Source: Siphonodentalium dalli
Taxonomy: Eukaryota; Mollusca; Scaphopoda; Gadilida; Siphonodentaliidae
Length of the DNA: 64,000 nt
Reading direction: 5' to 3'
NCBI GenBank assembly: GCA_032622095.1
Contig: CP136063.1
Coordinates: 61,955,897-62,019,896, forward strand
The translations under genes were made by a program, and so were the position numbers. The notes below the pieces were generated by a model that saw only the letters and a list, made by a program, of their open reading frames with translations, was not told where the DNA came from and did not search any database. This document shows, piece after piece, positions 21,649 through 32,739 of the stretch (position 1 is the stretch's first letter; each line of letters begins with the position of its first letter).

Positions 21649-22341
21649 CTACCGGGTAAATGATGGGTCGTTAAATCGACCCACCGCATGCAAAATAGCA
21701 CCCCGTACACTACGGTAGAACAATTTCAAACCAGCCTCATTTAAATGGATGCCATCAGGTAACAACTTCATGAGGGCCTTATTGCCCAGACCAAAATGTG
21801 GCCAAAACGCCAACTGCGAATGTAGCAGAGGCGGCATTGCTCTGCAAAATTTCCGGAGCAACCGATTCACATAAGACATCTGTCCATTATATACATGGGG
21901 CGGCTTTGGAGAGGTAATCCAAGTGGGGCGACCGTTACGCCTGGACCTGACCCTGAGCTTAGTACGTGGAAATAACTGCCCTATAAATACCAGTTTCACC
22001 CCCAATTCCCGTACCAACCTCCGTGCCAAGGTCAGAATTTTGGCTGCCACAGTCACGCTGTCTGAGCCGGGTAGCGAGAGTTCGTTGCCACCAATCTGTA
22101 AAATGACAATGTGAGGCGCGAAACTCGCCACCTCGCTCAGGACGGACTGGTGCAAATGTTGTACTGTCGCCCCACCTGTACCCAACAATTTGATATCAAA
22201 AGCCCCCGATTTTTTATTGGTGTCCAGATTGAAAGAATTGAAGGCATTGGTGAGGGGTGGAAGTTGTAAAAAATCAGTCCCCAAACGCCGAACAAAACTA
22301 TGACCCCACACCAAAACCTTCAACCCCTCAAAGGGAGCCAT
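21649..22341 (-). CDS. SGNH/GDSL-type hydrolase of the Ngaro element
   Basis: A 230-codon frame from an ATG, the first gene after repeat A1. It is predicted to be an esterase-like hydrolase; its substrate and its role in retrotransposition are unknown. All four SGNH blocks are visible: Ser15 in VWGHSF, a Gly block at LGTGGATV, Asn86 in QIGGNEL, and Asp196/His199 in LPDGIHLNEAG. The length is typical of a single SGNH domain. Members of this fold are known in some Ngaro elements. No signal peptide or membrane segment is evident. The intact catalytic set suggests it was under selection until recently. Confidence 0.88.
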   Translation of the reverse strand: MAPFEGLKVLVWGHSFVRRLGTDFLQLPPLTNAFNSFNLDTNKKSGAFDIKLLGTGGATVQHLHQSVLSEVASFAPHIVILQIGGNELSLPGSDSVTVAAKILTLARRLVRELGVKLVFIGQLFPRTKLRVRSRRNGRPTWITSPKPPHVYNGQMSYVNRLLRKFCRAMPPLLHSQLAFWPHFGLGNKALMKLLPDGIHLNEAGLKLFYRSVRGAILHAVGRFNDPSFTR

Positions 22342-22573
22342 GAACAGAGATATAACAGGTCAGATAACGACCTGGCAATTGCTTTTGCGTAGTAAAACAC
22401 TTGCGGCCGAAAAAACGTTCGAAAAGTTCCATAAAATTTAAAAAATAATAAAAAACCGCAACTGAGTGCAAATTATTTTTTAAATATGGCGCTCTATAAA
22501 TGGATTAGTCCAACTATCGATGTGTCAAAAGGCCGCTGAAAGCCGGTTAACGAACGAATGGGCCGCAAGAAGA

Positions 22574-22936
22574 GAAAAGAAAATTATGTGTTTTCGAAAA
22601 TAAGGGAAGTCTAACGTGTTGAAAAAATGTTAAGTTAAATAATTTTTGTTCCCGTAATATAAACACGACTTCCCTCTTTAGATTCTCTACGCAAAAGATC
22701 GAATTAGGAATATTTCCTTATTCATCCAGTGAAGACTATTTTTGTAACTCCCTTTCTGATTGGCTGAACCCCACTGACCTTTATCTTCGCCTCAGCGATT
22801 GGCCCTCAGCGTACCGGCCTTAATTAAGACAGCCTTGACCTTACCCCTACTGTTGTTTACCTCGGAATACGACAAAATATGGTTTGGGAGTCTTTGCATA
22901 AAGCTAGCTATGGTGCCTTGCCCAAAGCTGTGTATT
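22574..22936 (-). repeat. Ngaro terminal repeat A1
   Basis: The 5' terminal repeat of the element, about 363 bp, near-identical to A2. About 230 bp of leader (22342-22573) lies between it and the SGNH start. Confidence 0.92.
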
Positions 22937-23338
22937 AATATTAAACGATAGGAGCATTTCCTGACAGGAGCCTTCGATTCAAATCTAATATTTTATACCC
23001 CGGTAACTATATAATACATGTTTACAAAGAGATAATCCACATTTAAAATTGGATTGAAACAGAGATAAGCGACTGTCCTATAGAAGAAACATCATGAGCT
23101 GTAGAAAATCACAGCGCACAAGTGGAAATCAATATCTTTTTGAAACTAACTTTATGTAGAACATTAGACGACAAATAAGTAATTTACATATATTTCCAAA
23201 TATTGATTTCTACTTGTGCAATGTGATTTTCTACAGCTCATGAATAAGTTTCGTCTCTCAAACAGTCGCTTATTTCTGTTTCAATCCAATTTTAAACAAA
23301 AAAAGCTTTGGTTTAGAGGCTCGATGTTCCCGGCCCTG

Positions 23339-25287
23339 GATAAGCAATCATACAATCAATGACATACTGCCAGCTCCACTGTATGTTCATGTGTAGCATT
23401 AGAATTCTGAGGTGAATGCCATAGGCCTAAGGTGAAATCCTTACACATAATGCCTATCTTTATATATTGACCAGACATATTTAAATGTCGGCAAAAAGAT
23501 GGGAAGCCGATGTCTATGGGAGCTGTTTTATGATATTGTATCTGATGTACTAGTATGTACAGTAATGCCATAAATAACGACTCCTTAACCACAGCATAAT
23601 TCGGAGATATGGCTTGTTGTCATTCATCAGAACGCTCGCATTGAGAGCTTCCTGTTGAATGGCAGGCAACAAGCCATATTTCGATTATACAGGGCATTAC
23701 TGTACATGTATGCTATCATTCCACTGTTTTGTGTTGTGTTAATATGTTGTAATATGCTAAATAGTAATTGCTGGAAAGAACCAGGTTGATATAATTTTGT
23801 TTCATATTATTTTGATTTATTACTAATTTTTTGGGGGGTGTGAGTCCCCAAAAAATAAGAAGGGTGGGTGGATGGTCAGATATATCCTTTAGGTTTACAT
23901 TAAACAGAAAGTATATACATGTGATTGTGATGTCAACATATAGTGAGTCGGTTGGTGGGTCTGGGCCAAGCTGTGCCCAGGAAAATAAAAAAAATAGGTT
24001 GAATTTCATGCAGTCTGGGCAGTTTCAACTACGGTATTATAGGGTACTAGTTAGTAGTTAACTAAAAACTAGTTTGTTAGCAAAACTGGGCCACGTGGTG
24101 AGCTACAGTATATAACTACATTGTAGGTGGCCTACCCATGATTGGTGGTGAAAAATGAGCCCCCGCCCACCATGCCTCTGGTATTGAAGTAATATAGCGG
24201 TATTCACAGCATTGTTTGATCAATGTGCATGTACATTGTACATGTATATAAAGTTCCCCCATCAGACCATCCGAGGTTCCCAAGTTTTGAACGGGTGACA
24301 TATGATCTCTAAGAGCAAAGGGAGCATGGAGATTCAAGGAATGGTCTCCATGTAGGGCCTTTTTGGCAATGAGTACATATATTTCTACTTTTGTGGCTAA
24401 TTAATTATGCACATGTCTAAGTGTCTACAATTAATACAATAGTCAGCATATTATACCAATAACTTGATTTTGGAGGGCATTATGGTTTATTAACGGCCCT
24501 CCAGAAATGATTAACATCCCGAGGGGTTCATTAAAGGCCCGAGACAAAGTCGAGGGCCTTCAATGGCCCGAGGGCCGTTAATAAACCTAACACCCGACAA
24601 AATCAAGTTATTACTATTATTATCACTCTCTGAAATGAAACCTAAACTAAAACATGGATGAGTGAGTAAGCAGCAATATGTCAACTGAAATAACAATTAT
24701 TTTAATAATTGGCAAAAGAGAGGACAGTTCACCAGGAGAAATTTGGATAAAATCACATTGTTTATTCCTGTTAGCAAATTGCAAGCCATTCTGAGAATTT
24801 TTCTCACTCCCCACTGGGTTTACTTTTTTGTCGATGCATGTTTTGAACTGTTTTCAAGAAAAGTTTTCTCCTCATCTAGTTCACTTGATTGAGAATTTTT
24901 TTCGAATTATCACACAAGATGTAAACAATTCAAACCATGTGTCGTCTGTTTGTTGTCAACCCAGAAGCGTGCCATTAATATCGTTAACACATAACTTCAG
25001 GTTTGATGCCGGTCGTTATGGCTTTTTACTGTGACTGCGTGAGGGTAAATTACTGTTAATCTACCAGAGAACGCCCTCTAAAGTGGTATAATTACATATA
25101 TTAAACTACCAAAACCTGTGTTTCGACCAATGTCTTGATAATATATTGTATATCAGACATGCTAGACATACACGTAATATCATCATGTATGTATGACCAC
25201 AGGAGTTTGTCAGAATGATAATAAATAATAATAATAAATATATACAAATAATAATAGAAATAAATAATAATAAATAGTAATAAAAGA
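23339..25287. other. No gene recognised apart from one hairpin
   Basis: Only short open frames occur on both strands, with low-complexity patches (25210-25280, ATA-rich). One hairpin is listed separately. Confidence 0.55.
24461..24612. repeat. Hairpin with GC-rich loop
   Basis: The outer arms 'aacttgatttt' and 'aaaatcaagtt' pair, as do 'ggtttattaacggccct' and 'agggccgttaataaacc'. The loop holds nested 'aaaggcccgag'/'gtcgagggcctt'. It resembles the hairpin near 34.9 kb in layout. Confidence 0.75.
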
Positions 25288-25288
25288 C

Positions 25289-26838
25289 TAGGATTGAAAC
25301 AAGGGGATTAGTGATTGGACCTACATGTATAAATGTTTATATATAAACTATTTGACTCGAAAATAGGAAAGCTAAACACGTTATCGATTGTTGCAATCTT
25401 CAGATAGATTGCTATTTATTATGTTATGAGTAAATTACGCCGTTGTCATGTCGGCGCACCCCCATCAGATGGGGTAGAATCCTACAATGCACTATATTAT
25501 ACAAACACATGTATTTTTATATTGGAACGTCACCCTCTACATGCGAAGCCACAGTAGACCTGAAATCAGCATTTGACCTGCGCACAGTGGACCTCAAACT
25601 TGGATGAGCCTTTGATCTGTGTTGCCGCACATGTAAGCGTACCCGCCGGCGTTGCTGAAACGTCCCATTACTGCGTCACACAATCGAATGCTACAATGTA
25701 CTATAAATACACACAGTTATGCAGATTGAAGAGAGATAACTCTATTACGCCATCACATGAAATGTCTATCAACTTACGCCCCGAAGGGAGGAATTTAGAC
25801 CGGAATTTTACCATTAACCTGTGGATCGTTGCCCACAGTAGGGTTCTTTAACGTGCACACATGGTTGTACACGGGACAGCCATTAACGTCCCCACCCGAT
25901 AGGACGGCGTGATCGAACAAGTGTCATCCCTGTACATGACACCGGGTGGGAGAAATTACCGCTTCACGACACCTCAGCGAGGAATTCACGGTACTTTATA
26001 TAGGAACGCCCGGAGCTCCCGACTTTTGTTTTGCCGAGGATCGGGGTGAATCGATCCGGGGTCCAAGCGAAACCTCTGGCCGGTAGTCGAACACGCTAAC
26101 CACTCGGCCATCCAACTCCCATGACTATTATACTGTACATCAATCTGACCGCATGTAACTGACATTTAGCTTCGCATTGACTATATCATCTGTTTTCTCT
26201 TGATATCACCGCAACGGCAGGTTTCATTTGCGAAGCGTTTGCTGTCAATGTGACGGTGTCTCTGTGGTTTGGGCAAAATTCATCAATTTCTCTTTGCAAC
26301 ATATTTCGACCCAAATCTTGGAAATGTTACTGACACTGTTGCTCTTTTTCTCATCCCGATATAACGGTGTTGTGTTACCAATTAATGCTGTTACGATCGA
26401 CACGTATTATTAACTCTTAAATCACGAAGATAATTGTGCATCATCCACCAATAACGTACGCTAGTGTCCCGAACAGAAGAACAGACTGGAATATTCGGAC
26501 ATGTGAACGGCAGAGATTACTCGGCCCCATTTATTTAGGTGTACAATTTTGCCGGACACCTTAACCTGGCACCTTCGCAGAGACGACAGATAACGCTTCG
26601 CAAATGAAACCTGCCGTTGCGGTAATATAAAGAAAACATAAGGTAATATTGTCAATGCTATGCTATATGTAAGTCGCAATGGTTAGATTGATGTATAAAT
26701 TGTATACCAGTCATAATATCAATGCATATCAAAATGGAGATTGCCACGATCGATAACGTGTTTAGCTTTCTTATTTTCGTGTTACAACAAAAATAAACAA
26801 AATATGACGTAAATCGCTAATCCTCTAGTTGCCTCCCT
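25289..26838. mobile_element. Inverted-repeat element (1.55 kb) containing a SINE
   Basis: The outer arms pair over about 110 bp: 'gaaaata[g/a]gaaagctaaaca' followed by 'cgttatcgat' at about 25360-25402, with the complement at 26741-26783, then weaker matching to TAGG ends. A second pair of 32-bp arms with no mismatch lies inside (26208-26239 and 26592-26623, 'cgcaacggcaggtttcattt'). No transposase is seen. The boundaries are approximate. Confidence 0.6.
25700..26120 (-). mobile_element. tRNA-headed SINE
   Basis: On the minus strand the 5' end gives a tRNA-like head with an A box (TGGCCGAGTGGT) and a B-box-like GGATCGATTC about 50 bp later, preceded by a stem GGGAGTTGG. The body contains 'cacgttaaagaaccc', a phrase I associate with the central domain of the MetaSINE group; that is recollection. 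The head is not a functional tRNA, because the T arm and acceptor stem are imperfect and the body runs on. The 3' limit is uncertain. Confidence 0.65.
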
Positions 26839-27327
26839 ATACTTTATATTATTACGCCACCTGTGGTGTTTCTAGCTTCTGTGAGTTTGATATTGCGTGG
26901 TGGACAGGGCGAATGTATTCTTGTTATTTACTATCATCTTGTCAAACCCCTGTTGTATGACTATGTTCTCAATCGAATCCAATATTGTGAAGCGGACATT
27001 GATTCATTCTGAGAAACTTCACCCCAAAATTTACTTGACGTGAAAGAAGTATAGGATTGTTGCTTTCAAATGTCATTTCGATCACGATGCAATTCATTAT
27101 CTTACCAAAAGTGGGTTACAAGCTGAACAAAGAACGACGGAAATAACACAAACATTGGGATTGTGGAAAAATGTGGCTTCGTAGAAAGGAGAGACACATA
27201 GAACGACGAATGATAACATAGCCCATGCGGATTATTTTTTTTAGTTCGATCATACGTCGTTGATTCGGTTCAATGGTTCAAGTAAATGTTTATCGGAAAA
27301 AGTAAGTGTTCGCCGTTTTATGACTAT

Positions 27328-27484
27328 TTAAAGGTGGGTTATCTCTTTGTAAACATGTGTTATATTGTTACCGGTGTATAACATATTAGATTTGAATCGA
27401 AGACTCCTGTCCGGAAATGCTTCTATCGATTAATATTCATTTTATTTCGAATTTGTTCTGGTCTAAAAAGGTGCGTTTGTTCCG
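27328..27484 (+). mobile_element. Family A MITE, left arm only
   Basis: It starts at TTAA with AGGTGGGTTATCTC and follows the family consensus to 'gtctaaaaaggtgcgtttgtt', then stops abruptly. About 200 bp of unrelated sequence leads into the next element. Confidence 0.85.
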
Positions 27485-27682
27485 ATAAAGGCCGCCGCAC
27501 ACATGGCGTCCATACATTGACCTTCAAGTCAGAGTAGCGGGATATTTTGGACGGCGGAATACATTAATGCCTCTAGAATACAACTACAATTGAAACAGGT
27601 GCATGGACTGGACATCAGCAAATTGGTGTCAAGATAATATCTGATTGTGTGAATTTGTATACCACGTTAATAATACGGTAAC

Positions 27683-28030
27683 CCATTGTAGTCCAGCGGA
27701 AGTAGGGGGTAACCCAAAATTCTCTGTTATAGTTTGTTTCTTTGCTGATTATTCATGGGGAGGGTCTCTGTAATGATTTCTAGGGTGGTGTGGACGTCTC
27801 ACCCTTGAGCATTTTGAGAAATCCAAGATGGCGTCCATTCCCGTCCAAGATGGCTACCGGATTTCGGTATTTTATTTAATCGGTTAATAACTTTCTCGAA
27901 TTGAGGTTTAATAAGTCAATTTATGATAGGAATCTTATATAATATGTGGGTCGAACTATATTTCAAATTTCCGATGCTTGATTATAAAGATGGCCGTAAA
28001 AATGCCGCCAAATACATGAAAATTGTGCAA
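27683..28030 (+). repeat. Left terminal inverted repeat of the Academ-like element
   Basis: The outer 170 bp match the complement of 32905-33085 very closely ('acccaaaattctctgttat', 'tagggtggtgtggac', 'aagatggcgtcca'). Weaker similarity continues inward to 'gccgccaaata'. The outermost shared block is TAGTCCAGC. Confidence 0.85.
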
Positions 28031-28211
28031 TATTGCAATATATAGATTATTACAATAATTTGTTTTATCAAAAATACAAATACAATCCAAATAAATGAAT
28101 ACAAGACCAAAAGAAACCAATACGTCGTCAGTCCCGCGAAGTTTAACAACAAGCGTGTTATTAAATGATACGAATTGACCATACTGCATCCTCTATCTGA
28201 AGCATATGTTT

Positions 28212-31200
28212 CTAATCAATGTTATTCTCGTTAACATCACAGTGTTTTGTAACCTCGTTAAAACAGTTAAGCGCGCCTTGACACGAACAAAATGACGTGC
28301 ACGTCAAACCAGCACGAAAGCACCCACATCTCTTTGACGAGCAAGGCGAATTGCTGGTGCACGAACACCGTATCAGCTTCAGTATGCTATCCGGGGCCTT
28401 TGGTATGTTGTCGGCAACCGTTGTAGGAACGAGTTCGTCGCCATCTTTTTAGACCAACCAAAATTTGTTGCCTCCATATCCGGCGGAGATTCGTCTGATG
28501 CATATCGCCAAGTAGCAACTTGAAGGTGGGCACGCTTTATATTTTCAATGAAAGCTTCGGTGGTTGGGGGTAACGAGTTCAATTTTGGAGCACACGCCAT
28601 TGACCGTCCAACTTTTAACGACCACATTTTTATTCTTGCTTCTGTTGTGCTCTTACACTTTGGGAGACCATAACACGTCAAAATGAAAGGCAAGAGTTTT
28701 TAGAGCCGAACACTTCCCAATACCAAAGTATGATGCAACGGTGTCGCACCCTGTCAATCCGTGCATCGCTAGCAGATCAGGAATAATTTTGCTATGCGTC
28801 TGGTAAGTTTTGTTTATGTCGATCGTAGTCCGCCCTTTAGCTGGGGAAACCATCAGCACACGTCCAGAAATCTCACCCATGTGCACGAAATGCAGAAGCA
28901 TTATAAATATGTCGGTGTCGTCAGCTAGGATGAGTGAACATGATGTTGAAATATTTGCTACCTGGTTAATGATGACCGTATCGGCTTCTTCGTGTGTTGA
29001 CTTGAGGTCAATTCGCCGAACTGTCAAACCTTTGTGTATTTCCAGAGGCACTGGATCTTCTCCTGTAATGACCAGTTTGTGTTGAGTTTCCTTCCAATCG
29101 TCAGCGTGTTTCTGAAGGTCTTGGCAGATAAGATTAACAAGCTGTGCTTTGTTATGTGTAACAGTAAGAATTACTTTTTGGGATGGCAGTCGGGTAGTTG
29201 TCTTCAGTGTGTGCATCCGACTTGCACCTTGGTCTCGTCCGATTCGCGTAGAACCCTTCGTGCTACCTGTATTGTATCGATCAAATACAAGGTAGACATC
29301 TGTGGTCTTCATGTGGTTACGAATGTACAATCTAAACCGATTTAAATAATCCTGAACAGCGCCAGATGATGGCCAGGGGATGACCCAGAGAATAGCGCAA
29401 CCATCCAGAAATGTTGCTTCAATCGGCATGCGCTCTGCAGAATTATCAGGTGTATAATCAACTCTAAGAGCATTCTTCAAGTTGGCTTTTGACTTAGATT
29501 CCCTTAGATGACCATCTGGCTCGAACATAGAAGCTGGATATGGAGCGAGTTCGTGAGACAATATGTCATTAATATCTACACTACGGGAGCTGTCATGCAG
29601 GCCCATTGCTCTGGCATATATGATTTCGGGGTCAAATATTTTCCCATCGTCTATCTTTATATGCTTGCGGGACTGTGCCATTGTATGCACGTCACGGGAT
29701 ATTTTATTGTGGAATCCGTCTGGCCAACTCTTCTCAAACTCTTGCATTTGCTTCAAACCCAATGCTCTAGAATTGTCAACATTCACAGTTTTGTCGCTAA
29801 CTATCTTGCCCGAATCGATATTGATAAGACCATCGGGGTGCTGACTTGGTTCAAGGGGATCAATACAAATCTCCAATTTAGCTCGCAAAGCTTCCCTGTC
29901 CACAGAATCAAGTTTAATTCTGGACGTCGACTCTTCCTTGTGGTGTGTGTGAGATTGATTCGCATCACAATTTTGCATTGATTCTAAATCTTTTATCAGA
30001 CCATTGCATGTGTGTAAGCTGTATGCCCAGGTTTTGATGCTCTCTGGCTTTAGTGTTATACCAATTATTCCAGAACGTCCGTGACCATATCTCATAAATG
30101 TAGTTTCGATGGCCATGTCTGTCCAAATTCCATTAAAAATTCCAGTGTTGTGGTGCATTGTGTGCTCGCCCTTCACGAAGAGTTGGCCGACATTTTCGGG
30201 CAATGATTCCATTGAACGTAAATAATACAAGGCATATCTGGCATAGTGGATATGACCGGCTGCAAAAAACAATGGAATCATATCACTGACCGAGTCTAGA
30301 TGTAGTGGCCAATCCGATTCACGCTCAGCACGTATGTATTTCAACATAAGAAACACTGGTCTCAACAGACAGTCAATCCACAGCTTAGATGTTCTACTTT
30401 GAAGTGCCAATCTGTCCAATGTGGTTTCTAGGTCATGCATGCATTCCATTTCGAATTTGCAAAATACAGGACGCAACACTTCTTCAGCCAACATTCTGAG
30501 AGCACGAACATTTTGCGGAAATTTCTTTCCTGTGAGCATTTTCAATACTCCACCAACCTGCACACTGAGGATTTCCACCAAACCACTTTCCGCCATCAAC
30601 GAACCTATCGAACCACAGTAACTCACCAGAAGGTGCATGCCCCCGATTCGCAGATACACGTCATTGAACTTGGTAGGATTGTCCCAAGTAGCGTGCAAGG
30701 CAACACGATATAACTGTTGGTCTGCAGTGAATATGACAAAAGCTTGTCCAGCTGATCGAGATAAAGCTTGAGCTTTTGTCATTGCAGCTATCATTGTCTG
30801 TGAATCTACTGGTGGTCTGTCTACCAGCGGGAGATAGACAATATTTGTCTTTAGTCTAGCAGACTGTTCCTGTTCCCGACACAAATTGGTATTGTATCCA
30901 TTATATTCGGGGCAGTTGTCCTTGTAAATCACATTGTCAAAGAAAGACAAATCGTTTTCACCTGCCCGCCGCCGCGAAACATCTTGGTGGCGGCTGAATT
31001 TACCTGAAACGGTGGATTTGGGAACACTGTTCATTACAGGGTCCTTAGTAATTTTGAATTGAGATCCGTCAATTGCTTGTTCATCTATCGTCGTATTTGG
31101 AAGGTCATCTTTCTTCAAACGAGGAATTGTCAGATCACCAATACTAACATCACAAGCTGCCTGTGTCATTATCATTGCAAGTGAGTGCGTATCCAATGAT

Positions 31201-32415
31201 GCTGCCATAGCAGCTGATTTTTTGAATCGACGTAGTTCGTCGTAACTGCATGTAACACGATACTCATACATATGATTAACAATCAGCTTGGAATCACGTA
31301 AAAGCACGCCAAGTGCTACCTGGAGGTCTGTGGCTTGATTGAGGACGATACTTGTGATAATACTGCCAATAAGGAGTGCAGGCAGCGATCTGTCTAACTT
31401 TGTTGATATCGCAGCGAGGAAAGTCATCAATATGCTGGAAACAGATTCTTCAATGGATATCCTATCAACACGAATATTGTATTCCGATCTGTTGCTGGTA
31501 ATGTTTTTTGCATTCCTCAACCACATGCTTAGCAACTGTTGTAATATGCGGTTCTAAATCGTCTCCAATTTCTTCCTTTACCAATCTCAAAACATTTGCT
31601 GTATTTTGATGGAAAGCTAAGACACTTGCATAACCGACAGCAGACAGTGTACGGATTTCGTCACAAAAGTGACGTTTCAGTTCAGTGATCAACTGTGGCC
31701 GTGCCAAAACACACCCGTTGTGGGCTTTATATTCGTTGTGCAGTTCAACAGAATTCCAAATACGTTTCTTGTTGCTCGCGACTACATTGATGACATGTTG
31801 TAAAGCTGTATCCACTGTGTGTTCAGATTCAGTTGGCGTAAGGCATCTGTTCTGGACAAATTTTGTCATACAATCCTTATGATAACGCGCATCAACTGCA
31901 TGGAGGTCACTCAGCGCACTTCCAATTCTACAACGAACCTCCTGTCCCCAAACATCCCCTCGAGCATCACATTTTTCTAGTAGCTCTATCCTATATGGCT
32001 TTCCCTCTTCTGTGTGAGTCGAGCGACACACATATGCAGGGCGCCATCTTCCTGGGTTTTTATTATCCTTATAAACTATGCACTCTTGTCCACAATACAA
32101 ACAATGCAATTGGAACTGGAATCCAGAAACCGATCGGCGAGATCTCTTAGGAGGTATAGCAGGTGATGCGTCCCTTCTTACAACATCCAAGTTTGTTTTT
32201 GACGTATATCGAGCAATGCAGTTCCTATGAAAATGAACTTTTAAGTTTTCATCTTCCAACAGTCTGTCCTCTAAAATTGCATGTAGGTGATCGTCATAAA
32301 CTTTACTTGCATTAATAATAGTCAGAATCCTACTTGTATTAGCATTAACCGAACATAGGTCTGTCGAAATACACCTGTCGCCATACCGAAATTTAAAAAT
32401 GCACTCTTCCGTCAT
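28212..32415 (-). pseudogene. Long nuclease gene (zinc cluster, FEN/XPG-like domain, CXC tail), broken by frameshifts
   Basis: Reading from the ATG at 32415, the first 316 codons hold Cys/His pairs (HFHRNCIARY, CLYCGQEC, YHKDCMTKF), likely zinc ligands. The frame shifts near 31480 into a 960-codon stretch with a conserved FNGIWTDMAIETTFMRYGHG block. Its last 245 residues look like a 5' nuclease: VYLVFDRYN-x-STKGSTR (compare VFDG...K...R of FEN1), then HEEAD (about 852), ADDTD (872-875) and LTGCDTVASYFGIGK (about 931), which correspond to metal-binding Asp/Glu and the GxGxG-like turn. It shifts again near 28690 (LPPTTEAFIENIKRAHLQ) and near 28440 into a tail with CSCTSNSPC and CGCFRAGLTC, a tesmin/TSO1-like CXC pattern, ending at a TAG. 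The intact product would be about 1,400 residues. Three shifts make this copy inactive unless they are assembly errors. It is the likely transposase of the surrounding element. Confidence 0.8.
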
Positions 32416-32739
32416 AGTTCATCTGACATGAGTCTGAAACTGAAAGGAAAGACATTAATTTATATACAAACTCCGAAATATATATATCAATCAATTAGTA
32501 ATTCAGTCATCAACCAAGATTATAATATGTGACACGAATGTGATTGCCGAGAAAAATCTCACCTGAAACAACTTAATCGCATACAAAACAATTGTGACAT
32601 ACAATTATAAAAATAATGATGTGTTAATGACATAACACTCCATAGTTTAATATACATGGGCAACCACATGCAAAATAACCAATTGAGCCACATCATTGCA
32701 GCTCCAAACTCAATTATTTTAGCATATCGTTATATTTTT
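32416..32739 (-). other. 5' leader between nuclease gene and right inverted repeat
   Basis: A+T-rich sequence without an open frame of note. It would hold the element's promoter; no motif can be fixed. Confidence 0.4.

Larger units (their letters stand above)
15017..22936 (-). mobile_element. Ngaro-type tyrosine-recombinase retrotransposon, 7.9 kb, nearly complete
   Basis: In the minus direction the order is repeat A1, SGNH hydrolase, gag, RT-RNase H, tyrosine recombinase, then B1, A2 and B2. These are the split direct repeats that define Ngaro elements. A1/A2 and B1/B2 are almost identical, so the insertion is fairly recent. There is no integrase and no aspartic protease, as expected for this group. 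Both element boundaries and the internal B1-A2 junction carry the trinucleotide ATT, which fits circular-intermediate integration by the recombinase. Open frames are mostly intact; the start of the RT domain is split across frames. Confidence 0.92.
14599..23046 (-). mobile_element. Family A MITE split by a Ngaro element
   Basis: MITE sequence runs from the TTAA at 14599 to 15016 and resumes at 22937, ending at TTAA 23043-23046. It totals about 528 bp without the insert, close to the other complete copies. Joining the flanks through one TTAA restores the symmetry of the surrounding palindrome. Confidence 0.9.
14556..23338. mobile_element. Palindromic host element whose left arm was split by MITE plus Ngaro
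   Basis: The left arm is 14556-14602 plus 23047 onward; the right arm ends at 23338. The ends pair as CAGGaCCGGGAACcTCGAGCC with the complement of the right end, and internal arms around 'attggattgaaacagagataa' pair as well. Without the insertions it would be about 340 bp. The CAGGG-like end suggests hAT, but no 8-bp duplication is visible, so the class is open. Confidence 0.65.

Noticed and set aside
14548-23346. 8-bp target duplication for the CAGGG-ended palindrome
   Set aside because: The flanks acacataa and gataagca do not match, so hAT membership is not supported by a duplication.
26042-26120. Genuine tRNA gene
   Set aside because: A and B boxes are present, but the acceptor and T stems do not close and SINE body sequence follows.
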